A stretch of DNA of 17,415 nucleotides, taken from DATAWZ01 sp036266975. Its GTDB lineage: Bacteria; Actinomycetota; Thermoleophilia; Solirubrobacterales; Solirubrobacteraceae. Below are positions 7,852 to 15,347 of the stretch, piece by piece. The DNA lies in contig DATAWZ010000054.1 of assembly GCA_036266975.1 (NCBI GenBank), positions 1 through 17,415 on the forward strand, in the 5' to 3' direction. Made by a program: the position numbers and the translations under genes. Position 1 is the first letter of the stretch, and the number at the start of each line of letters is the position of its first letter. Below the pieces are notes generated by a model. That model was given only the letters and a program-made list of their open reading frames with translations, was not told where the DNA came from and did no database searches.

Positions 7852-8255
7852 AGCGCCGAGGACTCAGCGCAGAGCGACCGCTCTTCAGCCTACTCACCCG
7901 CTCGAGCCCACTCACCGTCGGATCGGTGGCCACCAGCGACAGCGCCATGACGGCCATGGCGGTGGGGACCAGAAACAGCGTGTTCACGGCCGGCAGTGCC
8001 GGCACCGCGTGGAGCGTGGCCACCGCCGGCAGCACGGGGACGATCGCCTCGGTGGCGACCGCGGGCAGCGCGGGAACCGTGCTCAGCACCGCGGTGGCGG
8101 GCTGCGCGATGATGGTGCTGTCGGTGGCCTGCGCCGGCTGCGCCTGGTGCCTGGGCTGCGTGGGCTGCAACAACTGCACGGCCTGCATCGGGTGCGTCGG
8201 GTGCGAGGGTCTGCGCTTCGCGTTCTGGCGCCGCGGCGAGCGGCCCGACGCCTAG
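7848..8255 (+). CDS. Ser/Thr/Cys triplet-repeat protein with a (Cys-x-x)9 tail, unknown function
   Basis: The product is 135 aa. From residue 17 to 119, every third residue is Ser, Thr or Cys with only three exceptions (Ala38, Val83, Met89). The first 22 of these positions alternate Thr-Ser almost perfectly (Thr17, Ser20, Thr23, Ser26 ... Thr77, Ser80). Cys86 and Ser92 follow, then nine consecutive Cys at 95, 98, 101, 104, 107, 110, 113, 116 and 119. The residues between are mostly Ala, Gly and Val. The regularity suggests a repetitive solenoid with a Ser/Thr ladder passing into a Cys ladder. The GTG start at 7848 shares GTGA with the stop of the upstream membrane protein. No signal peptide is evident. 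I recall loosely similar Ser-every-third proteins in actinobacteria but no named function. Metal binding, a structural role or post-translational modification are all possible. Confidence 0.72.
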   Translation: MKRRGLSAERPLFSLLTRSSPLTVGSVATSDSAMTAMAVGTRNSVFTAGSAGTAWSVATAGSTGTIASVATAGSAGTVLSTAVAGCAMMVLSVACAGCAWCLGCVGCNNCTACIGCVGCEGLRFAFWRRGERPDA

Positions 8256-8287
8256 CCGGCCAGCGCCGCCCTCAAATTTACGAGACA

Positions 8288-8303
8288 GGTAGGCTGAGCT
8301 ACC
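8288..8303. promoter_or_regulatory. Inverted repeat GGTAG-N6-CTACC upstream of the P450
   Basis: GGTAG (8288-8292) and CTACC (8299-8303) lie 28-43 bases before the P450 start. The embedded TAGGCT (8290-8295) fits an actinobacterial -10 element, but I find no matching -35 hexamer. A GGTAGG/CCTACC palindrome also occurs upstream of the PucR gene at 9960-9974. Confidence 0.3.
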
Positions 8304-8330
8304 GGTTCCGCTGGGAGGGAGGAGAGAGAA

Positions 8331-9587
8331 ATGAGCGCCACACCAGTCGCGACGGATCTCCACACGTTCGCCTTCTGGGGGCAGCCACGAGAACAGCGCG
8401 AGGCCGCGTTCCGCTGGCTGCGCGAGAACGATCCGGTCTCCTGGCATCCGCCGGCCGAGTCGCTGCTGATGCCGCCCGACGAGAACTCCCCGGGCTTCTG
8501 GGCGATCACCAAGCACGCACACATCCAGGAGATCTCGCGCAACCCGAAGGTGTTCAGCAGCGCGAGCGGCATCTTCCTCGAGGACCTGCCGCCCGAGGCG
8601 GGCGACGTGTTCTCGTTCATTCACCTCGACGCTCCCGCCCACACCCAACTGCGCGGGATCGTTCAGAGCGCGTTCTCCCCGCGCAACATGCGCAAGATGA
8701 ACGACTGGCTGCACGAGCACGCCCGTGCCGTCGTCGCCGAGATGGCCCCGAAGGGTCAGGGCGATCTCGTCGAGGACCTCGCCAAGCCGTTGCCCGGTCG
8801 GGTCTACGCCCACTACATCGGCGTCGAGGACGACGCCGTTCGCGAGCGCGTCACCAGGGCAGCGCTGCAGGTCGTCGCCTGGAACGAGGAGGAGCACCTG
8901 GAGACGATGACCCCGCTGGAGGTGATCGGCAGCGCCGCGCAGGAGCTCAGCGCGGTCGCGCTGGAGCTCGCCGAGCACCGACGGGTCACGCCCGGCGACG
9001 ACATGCTCACCTGGCTGGTGCAGGCCCAGTTCGAAGGCCGCCGGATGACCGACGATGAGATCGCCCGCTTCTTCACCCTGCTCGCCGGCGCGGTCAACGA
9101 CACGACCGGCCACACGATCGGCAACGCCTTCATCCTGCTCGAGCGTCACCCCGACCAGAAGGCGCTGCTGCTCGAGGACTTCGACAATCGCATCGAGGGG
9201 GCCGTCGAGGAGATCCTGCGCTACCGGCCGCCGATCGTGCATTTCCGCCGCACGGCGCTGGAGGACTACGAGCTCGCCGGCAAGCGCATCGAGAAAGGCG
9301 ACAAGGTCATCCTCTGGTACCTCTCGGGCAGCCGCGACGAGGACGTCTTCGAGGACCCCGACCGTTTCGACATCACCCGCACCAACAACACCCGCCACCA
9401 GGCGTTCGGCGGCGGGGGCCCGCACTTCTGCATCGGGGCGGAGCTGGGACGCAGGCTCGTGCGCGAAGCGATCCGGGAGGTCTACACGCAGATGCCCGAC
9501 GTCGAGATCGGCGAGCCGACCTACGCGATGTCGAACTTCCTGAACAACGTGAAGTCCCTCCCCGCCAGCTGGACGCCCACCGGATAG
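8331..9587 (+). CDS. Cytochrome P450
   Basis: The 418-aa enzyme is a soluble bacterial class I P450 (COG2124). The heme-ligand loop FGGGGPHFCIGAELGRR has the axial Cys at residue 367. The I-helix reads AGAVNDTTGHT, giving the Asp/Thr-Thr oxygen-activation element, and the K-helix ExxR is in EEILRYRPP. The substrate-side N-terminal half resembles the CYP125/CYP142/CYP124-like group, including the final SNFLNNVKSLPASW strand, so a steroid, terpenoid or fatty-acid-like substrate is plausible but unproven. A strong ribosome site (GGAGGAGAGAG) precedes the ATG. It lies 75 bases after the triplet-repeat gene and may be co-transcribed with it. No ferredoxin or ferredoxin reductase is encoded nearby. 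Confidence 0.95.
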   Translation: MSATPVATDLHTFAFWGQPREQREAAFRWLRENDPVSWHPPAESLLMPPDENSPGFWAITKHAHIQEISRNPKVFSSASGIFLEDLPPEAGDVFSFIHLDAPAHTQLRGIVQSAFSPRNMRKMNDWLHEHARAVVAEMAPKGQGDLVEDLAKPLPGRVYAHYIGVEDDAVRERVTRAALQVVAWNEEEHLETMTPLEVIGSAAQELSAVALELAEHRRVTPGDDMLTWLVQAQFEGRRMTDDEIARFFTLLAGAVNDTTGHTIGNAFILLERHPDQKALLLEDFDNRIEGAVEEILRYRPPIVHFRRTALEDYELAGKRIEKGDKVILWYLSGSRDEDVFEDPDRFDITRTNNTRHQAFGGGGPHFCIGAELGRRLVREAIREVYTQMPDVEIGEPTYAMSNFLNNVKSLPASWTPTG

Positions 9588-9610
9588 GAGGCGCCACAGC
9601 TCGGCGGGTG

Positions 9611-9919
9611 CTACGCAGCCAACGCCAGGCGCTCCGGCTCCTCCTCGACGAGCGCGTCCGGGCGGGTGGCCGGCGCGGGTGTGGCGTGGCGCGCGCGAAC
9701 CGGACGGCGGCCCCGCCGGACGGCGGCGGAAAGCACGGGCGTGATCCCGTACACGAGCACGGCCGGGACCACGAAGACCCCGAGCAGCACGACGACGACC
9801 GCGCCGGAGATGATGCCGGCCGCGGTCGTGGCGATCGACAGCAGGAGGGGAATGACGAACAGGAGCACGAGCGACTCGTTCTCGCTCGCCGTCCCGGTGG
9901 TGCGATGGCTGGCTGACAC
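9611..9919 (-). CDS. Small two-helix membrane protein, hypothetical
   Basis: The product is a 102-aa protein with a hydrophilic N terminus, two adjacent hydrophobic helices at about residues 17-37 and 39-61, and an Arg/Pro-rich C-terminal tail ending PERLALAA. The start is a GTG at 9919 preceded by AAAGGG at a normal distance. It converges with the P450 (23 bases between ends) and diverges from the PucR regulator. I do not recognise a family. The helices and ribosome site make it a likely real gene rather than a high-GC shadow. Confidence 0.65.
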   Translation of the reverse strand: MSASHRTTGTASENESLVLLFVIPLLLSIATTAAGIISGAVVVVLLGVFVVPAVLVYGITPVLSAAVRRGRRPVRARHATPAPATRPDALVEEEPERLALAA

Positions 9920-9959
9920 GGATTACCCTTTCTCCCGACTTCGTGGAAGTGCCGGCGCA

Positions 9960-9974
9960 CGGTAGGGCCTACCG
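9960..9974. promoter_or_regulatory. Perfect 15-bp palindrome in the divergent region before the PucR gene
   Basis: CGGTAGG (9960-9966) and CCTACCG (9968-9974) are perfect inverted repeats with a one-base spacer, lying between the minus-strand gene starting at 9919 and the PucR gene at 10065. This is a plausible autoregulatory operator. The rest of the 145-base gap contains a TAGGCT at 10034-10039 that could be a -10 element. Confidence 0.4.
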
Positions 9975-10064
9975 GGTTGCGGTCTTGTTGCAGCTCCTGG
10001 CCCTCGGTGCGCCTGCGGGTGGGTCCCACGGCGTAGGCTGACCTCGATCCATGGAGCGCCGAAG

Positions 10065-11393
10065 ATGACTCGATCTCGTCTCGATCTCAGCCCGGGCGCG
10101 GCGGGCGGCCGTGACGGCGCGGCCGAGGAGGCTCGCGAGCGGATCATCGACAGCCTCGATGCGCGCCTGGCCGAGTTGACCCGGGCCGGCTCGCAGGCGA
10201 TCCGCGAGCAGATTCCGGTCTATATGGGCAACCACAGCGAGACGTTCCGCCGAGATGTCGAACGCCACGTCTCGGCCCACTACACCAACGTGGTGCGCAG
10301 CTTTCGCCGCCAGCGGGGCGTCTCGCCCGCGGACCTGCTGTTCATCCGAGAGCACGCCGCCCGGCGGCTCGGCCAGGTGTCGGTGGCCGACTTCATCCAC
10401 GCCTTCCACGTTGGCGAGGACGTCTTGTGGCAGGCGGTCGCTGCGATGGCCGTCGACGAGCCCTCGCAGCGCGCGGTGCTCGACTTGGTCGAGCGCGTGG
10501 CGCAGTACTTCCACGTGGCCACCACCCACGCTGCCGACATCTACCTCGAGATCGAGCAGCTGCACTCGGCGACCAACGAGAGCATGCGCCGCGACCTGCT
10601 CGAGGACCTGCTCGCCGGCCGCGTTCCGGCACCGGGGCCGCACCTGGACGCTGCGCGTGCGGCGGGGATTGCCGCGGATCGGTCGTACGTCGTCGCGGCC
10701 GGCGCGCCGACCGGGCCGGCCCCCGAGCCCTCCGCCCTGCGGGGAGCAGCGTCCGAGATCGCACGCTGCACGCGACTGGCTCTCGCGCCGCTGGCCGTCG
10801 TACGCCAGGGCGAGATCGTGGTCGTTGCGCCGATGTCCCAGGGCGAACTGGACCCGTTCATCGAGCGGCTCGCGGAGTCCGTGAGCCGTCTCGCCGAGGA
10901 GGGACTGCTGCTGGCGATGGGCGTGAGCACCGTTCACGACGGGCTCGGCGGCATCGCGTCGGCCTACGTCGAGGCCAACACCAGCTATGCACGAATGCTC
11001 CCCGCGGGCGGGCTGCTCGCCCTGCCGCGGATCTCGGCGTTCGACTACATGACGATGAGCGGCGACGAGACCGCCCGTCGGCTCGTCTCGCCGGCCGTGC
11101 GCGAGTTCGTCGACGTCGACCTGGCCGCCGGCGGCACGCTGGTGCACACCCTCCTGGCCTACGTGCGCGCCGACATGAACGTCACCACGGCGGCCGCCGC
11201 GCTGGGCATCCACGTCAACACCGCCCACTACCGCATCAACAAGATCGCCACGCGCACGGGCTGCGACCTGCGCTCGGTCGCGTGCATCATCGAACTGCTC
11301 GTCGCCACCGGCATCCGTACCGGCCCGCAGCGCCTGCCGTTGTTCCCCGCACACAACACGAGCTCGCCGGGGGTTGGTCACAGCGACCGATGA
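10065..11393 (+). CDS. PucR-family transcriptional regulator
   Basis: The 442-aa regulator has an all-helical N-terminal sensor at about residues 20-170 (IIDSLDARLAELTRAG ... ADFIHAFHVGEDVLWQ), resembling the RsbRD-N-like domain of many actinobacterial PucR proteins. The middle is less conserved. The C-terminal PucR helix-turn-helix, at about residues 360-412 (TLLAYVRADMNVTTAAAAL, then HVNTAHYRINKI), is the family hallmark. Such proteins usually activate catabolic or stress genes in response to small molecules. The ATG at 10065 fits the family start. The stop shares ATGA (11390-11393) with the next regulator, so the two are translationally coupled. Confidence 0.92.
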   Translation: MTRSRLDLSPGAAGGRDGAAEEARERIIDSLDARLAELTRAGSQAIREQIPVYMGNHSETFRRDVERHVSAHYTNVVRSFRRQRGVSPADLLFIREHAARRLGQVSVADFIHAFHVGEDVLWQAVAAMAVDEPSQRAVLDLVERVAQYFHVATTHAADIYLEIEQLHSATNESMRRDLLEDLLAGRVPAPGPHLDAARAAGIAADRSYVVAAGAPTGPAPEPSALRGAASEIARCTRLALAPLAVVRQGEIVVVAPMSQGELDPFIERLAESVSRLAEEGLLLAMGVSTVHDGLGGIASAYVEANTSYARMLPAGGLLALPRISAFDYMTMSGDETARRLVSPAVREFVDVDLAAGGTLVHTLLAYVRADMNVTTAAAALGIHVNTAHYRINKIATRTGCDLRSVACIIELLVATGIRTGPQRLPLFPAHNTSSPGVGHSDR

Positions 11394-12718
11394 CGCGGAT
11401 CGGCGCTGAGCGTAGCGTCGCCGAGATGAGCATCTGCCGGAATGCGAGTCCCTGGCTCGCGCTTGATGCCGGCGGCGAGTGGCGCACGCTGGCGTGCTCG
11501 GTGGCGCGAGCCCGCGCCGACGTCTTGATGGGCCAGGAGCCGGCCCAGCCCGTCAGGGAGGTGATCAGACGCTCCTGGCAGCGGAGCTGCTCGACCGGAG
11601 TCGATCCCGACCATGCGACCGCGCCGTCGGTGATGAGCGCCAACGAGGCGTCCGCCCGCTGGGAGCAGCACCCGCTCAGAGAGGCCGAGCCGCTGCTGCG
11701 CGATCTGTTCGACGAGCTCGTCTACGACACGCGCCAGCTGGTGCTCATCTGTGATCGGGACGGCTCGGTGATCTGGCGCTACGGCCATCCGCAGACCCTC
11801 CAGGACGCCGTCGGCATGCACGCCGATCTCGGCTCGAACTGGAGCGAGCGCTCGGTCGGCACGAATGCCATTGGTACCGCGCTCGCCGAGCGCCATCCCC
11901 TGCAGGTCTTCTCCACCGAGCACTTCGCCGAGTGGGTCCACGGCTGGACGTGCAGCGCGGCGCCGGTGCGCGACCCGCTGACCAGGGAGGTGGTCGGCGT
12001 CATCGATCTGAGCGGGCTGGCGGACACGGCCCACCCGCACAGCCTCGGCTTCGTGGCCGCGGCCGCGCGGCTCGCCGAGAGCCAGCTCGTGCGCAGCGCG
12101 CCCGTGCCCGCCGGTACGACCGTGGAGCTTCATCTGCTGCGCGGCGAGTACCCGACACTCATCTCCGCGGGCGGGCCGAGGATGCTTTCGGTGCGTCACG
12201 CCGAGCTGCTCGCCCTGCTGGCGATTCGGCCCGAGGGTTGGAGCGCCGAGGCGCTGGCCATCGCCCTCTACGGCGAGCGCGGCAAGTCAGTGACCGTTCG
12301 CTCGGAGGTCTCGCGCCTGCGCCAGTGCGTCGGTCCGATCGTGCAGACGCGCCCGTATCGTCTCGCCGACTCGGTTCGCTCGGACATCGTCGAGCTGCAA
12401 CGGCTGCTCGAGGACGATCGTCTCCACGCCTCCCTCGAGCTCTACCGGGGGCAGTTCGTCTCGCGCTCGGAGCTTCCGTTGATCGTCGAGTGGCGTCACT
12501 GGCTCGATGGCCAGTTGCGTTCGGCCGTGCTGCGCTGCAACGACCCCACCGCCATCGAGCGCTATCTGCGCTGCGGTGAGGGACACGATGACGAACAGGC
12601 GATGGACCGACTGCTCGATCTCCTGGCTCCCGCCGACCCACGCAGCGAAGCGCTCCGTCGCCACCGCACGCCCGCGCCCGGCCCGCTCGTCGAGCACGGA
12701 TGTCGCAGCGCACGCTAG
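11390..12718 (+). CDS. GAF-domain transcriptional regulator (AcoR-like N-terminal half)
   Basis: The 442-aa protein starts like AcoR-type activators, with VREVIRRSWQRSCSTGVDP at about residues 55-73. A GAF domain follows with the diagnostic SVGTNAIGTAL (GTNAIGTAL begins near residue 157) and VVGVIDLSG. The AAA+ sigma-54 domain of true AcoR is absent. Instead residues ~266-316 (LSVRHAELLALLAIRPEGWSAEALAIALYG) look like a winged-helix DNA-binding domain. It therefore probably senses a metabolite through GAF and binds DNA directly. The ATG at 11390 overlaps the upstream stop; a second ATG at 11426 is possible. The C terminus overlaps the next gene by 19 bases. Confidence 0.88.
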   Translation: MTRIGAERSVAEMSICRNASPWLALDAGGEWRTLACSVARARADVLMGQEPAQPVREVIRRSWQRSCSTGVDPDHATAPSVMSANEASARWEQHPLREAEPLLRDLFDELVYDTRQLVLICDRDGSVIWRYGHPQTLQDAVGMHADLGSNWSERSVGTNAIGTALAERHPLQVFSTEHFAEWVHGWTCSAAPVRDPLTREVVGVIDLSGLADTAHPHSLGFVAAAARLAESQLVRSAPVPAGTTVELHLLRGEYPTLISAGGPRMLSVRHAELLALLAIRPEGWSAEALAIALYGERGKSVTVRSEVSRLRQCVGPIVQTRPYRLADSVRSDIVELQRLLEDDRLHASLELYRGQFVSRSELPLIVEWRHWLDGQLRSAVLRCNDPTAIERYLRCGEGHDDEQAMDRLLDLLAPADPRSEALRRHRTPAPGPLVEHGCRSAR

Positions 12719-13968
12719 CCCACCTCGCCGGCTCGAATGAGCCGCCCGTGGACCGATGGCAGACCGAGGGCCAGCCGCTCCAGGACGCGCGGCTGCGCGC
12801 GCGTATCTCCACTGTGGCGGCGGCCACCGCCGAGGAGCTCGCGGCTCCCGAACTGGCGGTGCGCGGGGGGCCATATGGGTTCGCCGACGCCGGGAATGCG
12901 CTGGGCCGCGCCTTCGAGCGGGTCTGCGACGTGCTCGCGCGGCCCTGTCCGGACCCCGTGACCGTGCACCGGCGCGCCGAGCGCCTTCGCACGATCGCGG
13001 TGCTCCAGCGTGAGCTCGCCGAGGCCGAGCAAGCCCACCGCCGCTTGGCGGTGGCGTCGGTGCAGCAGGCGCTGACGCGGTTGCGCGCGATCTCCTCGAC
13101 CGCCCAGATGATCGACCGCATTCCCGTCGAGCTCTGTCGCTGCGGATTCTCGCGGGCGATCATCAGCCGCGTTGATGGCGCGCGCTGGATCCCCGAGTCC
13201 GCGCACTTCGACGGCGAAGCGCAGTGGACGGCCCAGATCCGTGGCGCAGGCCAACGGCTGGACCGGCTCGCACCCGAGACCGAGGTGGTGCGGCGTCGGG
13301 CGCCGCTGATCGTCGACGGCGTCTTAGCCGACCGCGGGCCGTTCGCGGAGACCGGCCCCCACTCCTACGTGGCCGCGCCGATCATGCCCGAGGGGCGGGT
13401 CATCGGGCTTCTGCACGCCGACTGCGGCGCGCATCCGCGCGAAGTCGACGAGTTCGACCGAGACCTCCTGGCGATGCTCGCCGACGGGGTCGGCTGCGCC
13501 TATGCACGGACGCTGACCATGGTCCGCCAGCGCCGCCTGGCGGCACACCTCAACCAGGTCCTGTCTGCGCTCGGACAGGACTGTCGACTGGTGGCCGACT
13601 CGGAGCTGCAGCTCGCGCGCTCATCGCCAGAGGCGGCCGTCGCCTGCGTTCGCCCTGCGCTGCCGGCCGAGTCGCGGCTGCGCACGCTGCTGACCCCGCG
13701 ACAGCTGGAGATCGCCGAGCTCCTGGCCGACGGCAAGACCAACGGCCAGATCGCCACCGAGCTGTCGATCGGACCACAGACGGCCAAGACGCACGTCTCC
13801 GCGATCTTGCGCCGGCTGCGAGCCGCCAACCGCGCCGAGGCAGTGAAGAAGTACACCACCCTGCGCGGTGCCGATCGGGCTCGGGCCACCGACGCGGCAT
13901 GGGGAGTACCCGCGTCCTCAGGCGGGAGCGCAGTGGGCGCGGCCGACGAGTTGGCGGAGTCGGCGTAG
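12700..13968 (+). CDS. LuxR-family regulator with GAF domain
   Basis: The 422-aa protein has a helical N terminus at about residues 20-130 (including RTIAVLQRELAEAEQAHRRLA) and a GAF-like sensor at about 135-275 (SYVAAPIMPEGRVIGLLHAD). The LuxR helix-turn-helix spans about 331-388 (LTPRQLEIAELLADGKTNGQ, then AKTHVSAILRRL). The ATG at 12700 overlaps the upstream gene by 19 bases; a GTG at 12748 would remove the overlap but shorten the N terminus by 16 residues. It forms the third gene of a regulator trio. The tail after residue 390 is Ala/Gly-rich and probably disordered. Confidence 0.9.
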   Translation: MSQRTLAHLAGSNEPPVDRWQTEGQPLQDARLRARISTVAAATAEELAAPELAVRGGPYGFADAGNALGRAFERVCDVLARPCPDPVTVHRRAERLRTIAVLQRELAEAEQAHRRLAVASVQQALTRLRAISSTAQMIDRIPVELCRCGFSRAIISRVDGARWIPESAHFDGEAQWTAQIRGAGQRLDRLAPETEVVRRRAPLIVDGVLADRGPFAETGPHSYVAAPIMPEGRVIGLLHADCGAHPREVDEFDRDLLAMLADGVGCAYARTLTMVRQRRLAAHLNQVLSALGQDCRLVADSELQLARSSPEAAVACVRPALPAESRLRTLLTPRQLEIAELLADGKTNGQIATELSIGPQTAKTHVSAILRRLRAANRAEAVKKYTTLRGADRARATDAAWGVPASSGGSAVGAADELAESA

Positions 13969-13987
13969 CGGTGGCCGAGACCACCGC
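13968..13987 (+). terminator. Short hairpin at the end of the regulator operon
   Basis: GCGGTGG (13968-13974) and CCACCGC (13981-13987) form a 7-bp stem with a 6-base loop directly at the TAG stop of the LuxR-GAF gene. No T-run follows. It is a possible terminator or attenuating structure before the lipoprotein gene. Confidence 0.3.
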
Positions 13988-14084
13988 GGGCGCCCTCGCA
14001 ACAAAACCGCAACCCCCGCGCTCGTACCCTGCCGTCGCCGCAAAATCGGGCGTAGAGACCGTAAGGCCGGCGGAGAGGAGGAGG

Positions 14085-14573
14085 GTGAGACGAGTTGGCG
14101 GGTCACTGATGCTGGTAGCCGGCGCGTTTGCCGTCGCGGGGTGCGGTCAAGCGACCCCGATCGCGCCGCCCTCGCGGCCCCCAGCGTCGGCCGCGGATAC
14201 CCCCGGGGCGATCGTCCAGGTCACGACCGGCCGCCTGTCCGGCATCGGCACGAGCCTCATCGACGGCCACCGAGACACGCTCTATGCGTTCACATCCGAC
14301 CAGGACCGCAAGGTCACGTGCACCGGCGGTTGCGCCTTCGTATGGAGGCCTCTGCTCGTGACGCCCGGGCAGAAGGTCATCGCCTCGGGAGGCGCGCGCC
14401 GGTCCCTGCTTGGCACCGACCTCAACCCCGCCGGCGGCGGTCGTGTGGTCACGTACGCCGGCTGGCCCCTGTACCGCTTCACGGGGGACATTCCCGGAGC
14501 CGCGGTCGGCGAGCAGCTGCCTGATGAAGGCGGCACTTGGGCCACGATGTCGGTTACCGGCCTTCCCGACTGA
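14085..14573 (+). CDS. COG4315 lipoprotein (secreted repeat of unknown function)
   Basis: The 162-aa product begins with a lipoprotein signal: basic MRRVGG, hydrophobic SLMLVAGAFA, then lipobox VAGC with the lipidated Cys at residue 20. A Pro/Ala-rich linker follows. Two copies of the PF03640 repeat come next: one around LYAFTSDQDRKVTCTGGCAF with a Cys pair, and one around WPLYRFTGDIPGAAVG ending GGTWATMSV. Members are secreted or membrane-anchored; function is unknown. The start is the GTG at 14085 because GGAGAG lies 7 bases upstream; the ATG at 14109 would leave the signal peptide without its basic end. Its last 20 bases overlap the 3' end of the convergent hydrolase gene. Confidence 0.88.
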   Translation: MRRVGGSLMLVAGAFAVAGCGQATPIAPPSRPPASAADTPGAIVQVTTGRLSGIGTSLIDGHRDTLYAFTSDQDRKVTCTGGCAFVWRPLLVTPGQKVIASGGARRSLLGTDLNPAGGGRVVTYAGWPLYRFTGDIPGAAVGEQLPDEGGTWATMSVTGLPD

Positions 14574-15255
14574 TCGGCGCCGCGGCGCTGACCAGCTTCG
14601 CGACCTCGTCGGGATGCGAGACCATCACGAGATGCCCTGACGGAACCTCGACCGTCGTCGCCCCCATCCGCTGCGCGAACATGCGCTCGGCGTCTGGCGG
14701 GATCGCCTGGTCGTCGGTCGCCACGAGGTACCACGCGGGGTGCGACTTCCAGGCGGGCACCCCCATGACGTCCTCGAACGTGCTCATGGAGAGGCCCTGC
14801 TGAACCGCGCACAGAACTCGTGCATTCGCCGGGTCGACGTCGGCCGCGAAGTGATTGACGAAGTCCTCCTCGGGGATCCAGGCGAAGCCTTGCTCATCGA
14901 CGAGCAGATGCGCGAGCGAGGGCGTCGGCGGCCCGCCTCCCAGGAGTGCCCCGAGCGACTCGCCCTCGTCCAGTCCGAACGCGGCGATGTAGACCAGGCC
15001 GGCCACGTTCGGCGCGTCGGTGCCGAGCGCGGTCATGATCTGGCCGCCGTAGGAGTGGCCCGCGACGACCGTCGGGCCGGGCTGGCGCTCGAGAACGTGT
15101 CGCAGGCGCGCGACGTCGTCGGCGAGCGACGTCTCGGGAAACTGGGGCGCGGTGACGTTGTAGCCCTCAGCCTGGAGCGGCTTGATCACCTCGCTCCAAC
15201 TGGACCCGTCCGCCCAGGCGCCATGGACGAGCACGATGTTGGGCAGTTCGCTCAT
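14554..15255 (-). CDS. Alpha/beta hydrolase (EstC-like esterase group)
   Basis: The 233-aa single-domain hydrolase has the oxyanion segment LVHGAWADGSSW at residues 9-20 and the nucleophile elbow GHSYGG with Ser68. An acid candidate is Asp181 or Asp182 in VATDDQAIPP, and His208 lies in SGHLVMVSHPDEV, completing a Ser-Asp-His triad. The length and motifs match the small alpha/beta hydrolases annotated as salicylate-esterase or EstC-like. No signal peptide is present, so it is cytoplasmic. The ATG at 15255 follows CGGAG. Upstream lies a good promoter with two TetR-type operators, so expression is probably repressed until an inducer appears. The substrate is unknown. Confidence 0.93.
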   Translation of the reverse strand: MSELPNIVLVHGAWADGSSWSEVIKPLQAEGYNVTAPQFPETSLADDVARLRHVLERQPGPTVVAGHSYGGQIMTALGTDAPNVAGLVYIAAFGLDEGESLGALLGGGPPTPSLAHLLVDEQGFAWIPEEDFVNHFAADVDPANARVLCAVQQGLSMSTFEDVMGVPAWKSHPAWYLVATDDQAIPPDAERMFAQRMGATTVEVPSGHLVMVSHPDEVAKLVSAAAPISREGR

Positions 15256-15294
15256 GATGTGGCTCCGCGCATCTCTCAGGCCCCTTTCCGCCTT

Positions 15295-15310
15295 TAGGAC
15301 GACCGTCTTA
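15295..15310. promoter_or_regulatory. TetR-type operator, promoter-proximal copy
   Basis: TAGGACG-AC-CGTCTTA is a 16-base palindrome with one mismatch. It lies just downstream of the predicted transcription start of the hydrolase gene and matches the core of the second copy at 15346-15361. Confidence 0.7.
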
Positions 15311-15318
15311 GCGAGGGC

Positions 15319-15347
15319 ATCCTACGCGGCAGCGCGCCCGCTGTCTA
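15319..15347 (-). promoter_or_regulatory. Predicted promoter of the alpha/beta hydrolase gene
   Basis: On the minus strand, TAGACA (15347-15342) is a -35 element differing from TTGACA at one base. It is followed by an exact 17-base spacer and TAGGAT (15324-15319) as the -10. The -35 overlaps one TetR-type palindrome and the presumed start site abuts the other, the usual arrangement for repression. Confidence 0.6.

Noticed and set aside
7676..8188. Minus-strand frame with VPALPAVAT-type repeats
   Set aside because: Its periodicity is the complementary image of the 9-base period of the plus-strand triplet-repeat gene, which has the coupled start and the striking Cys register; the minus frame also overlaps the membrane-protein gene.
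7890..9425. 511-aa open frame on the minus strand
   Set aside because: Antisense to the P450 and the triplet-repeat gene; the P450 motifs are decisive for the plus strand.
9969..11381. 470-aa open frame on the minus strand
   Set aside because: Antisense shadow of the PucR regulator, whose helix-turn-helix is clear.
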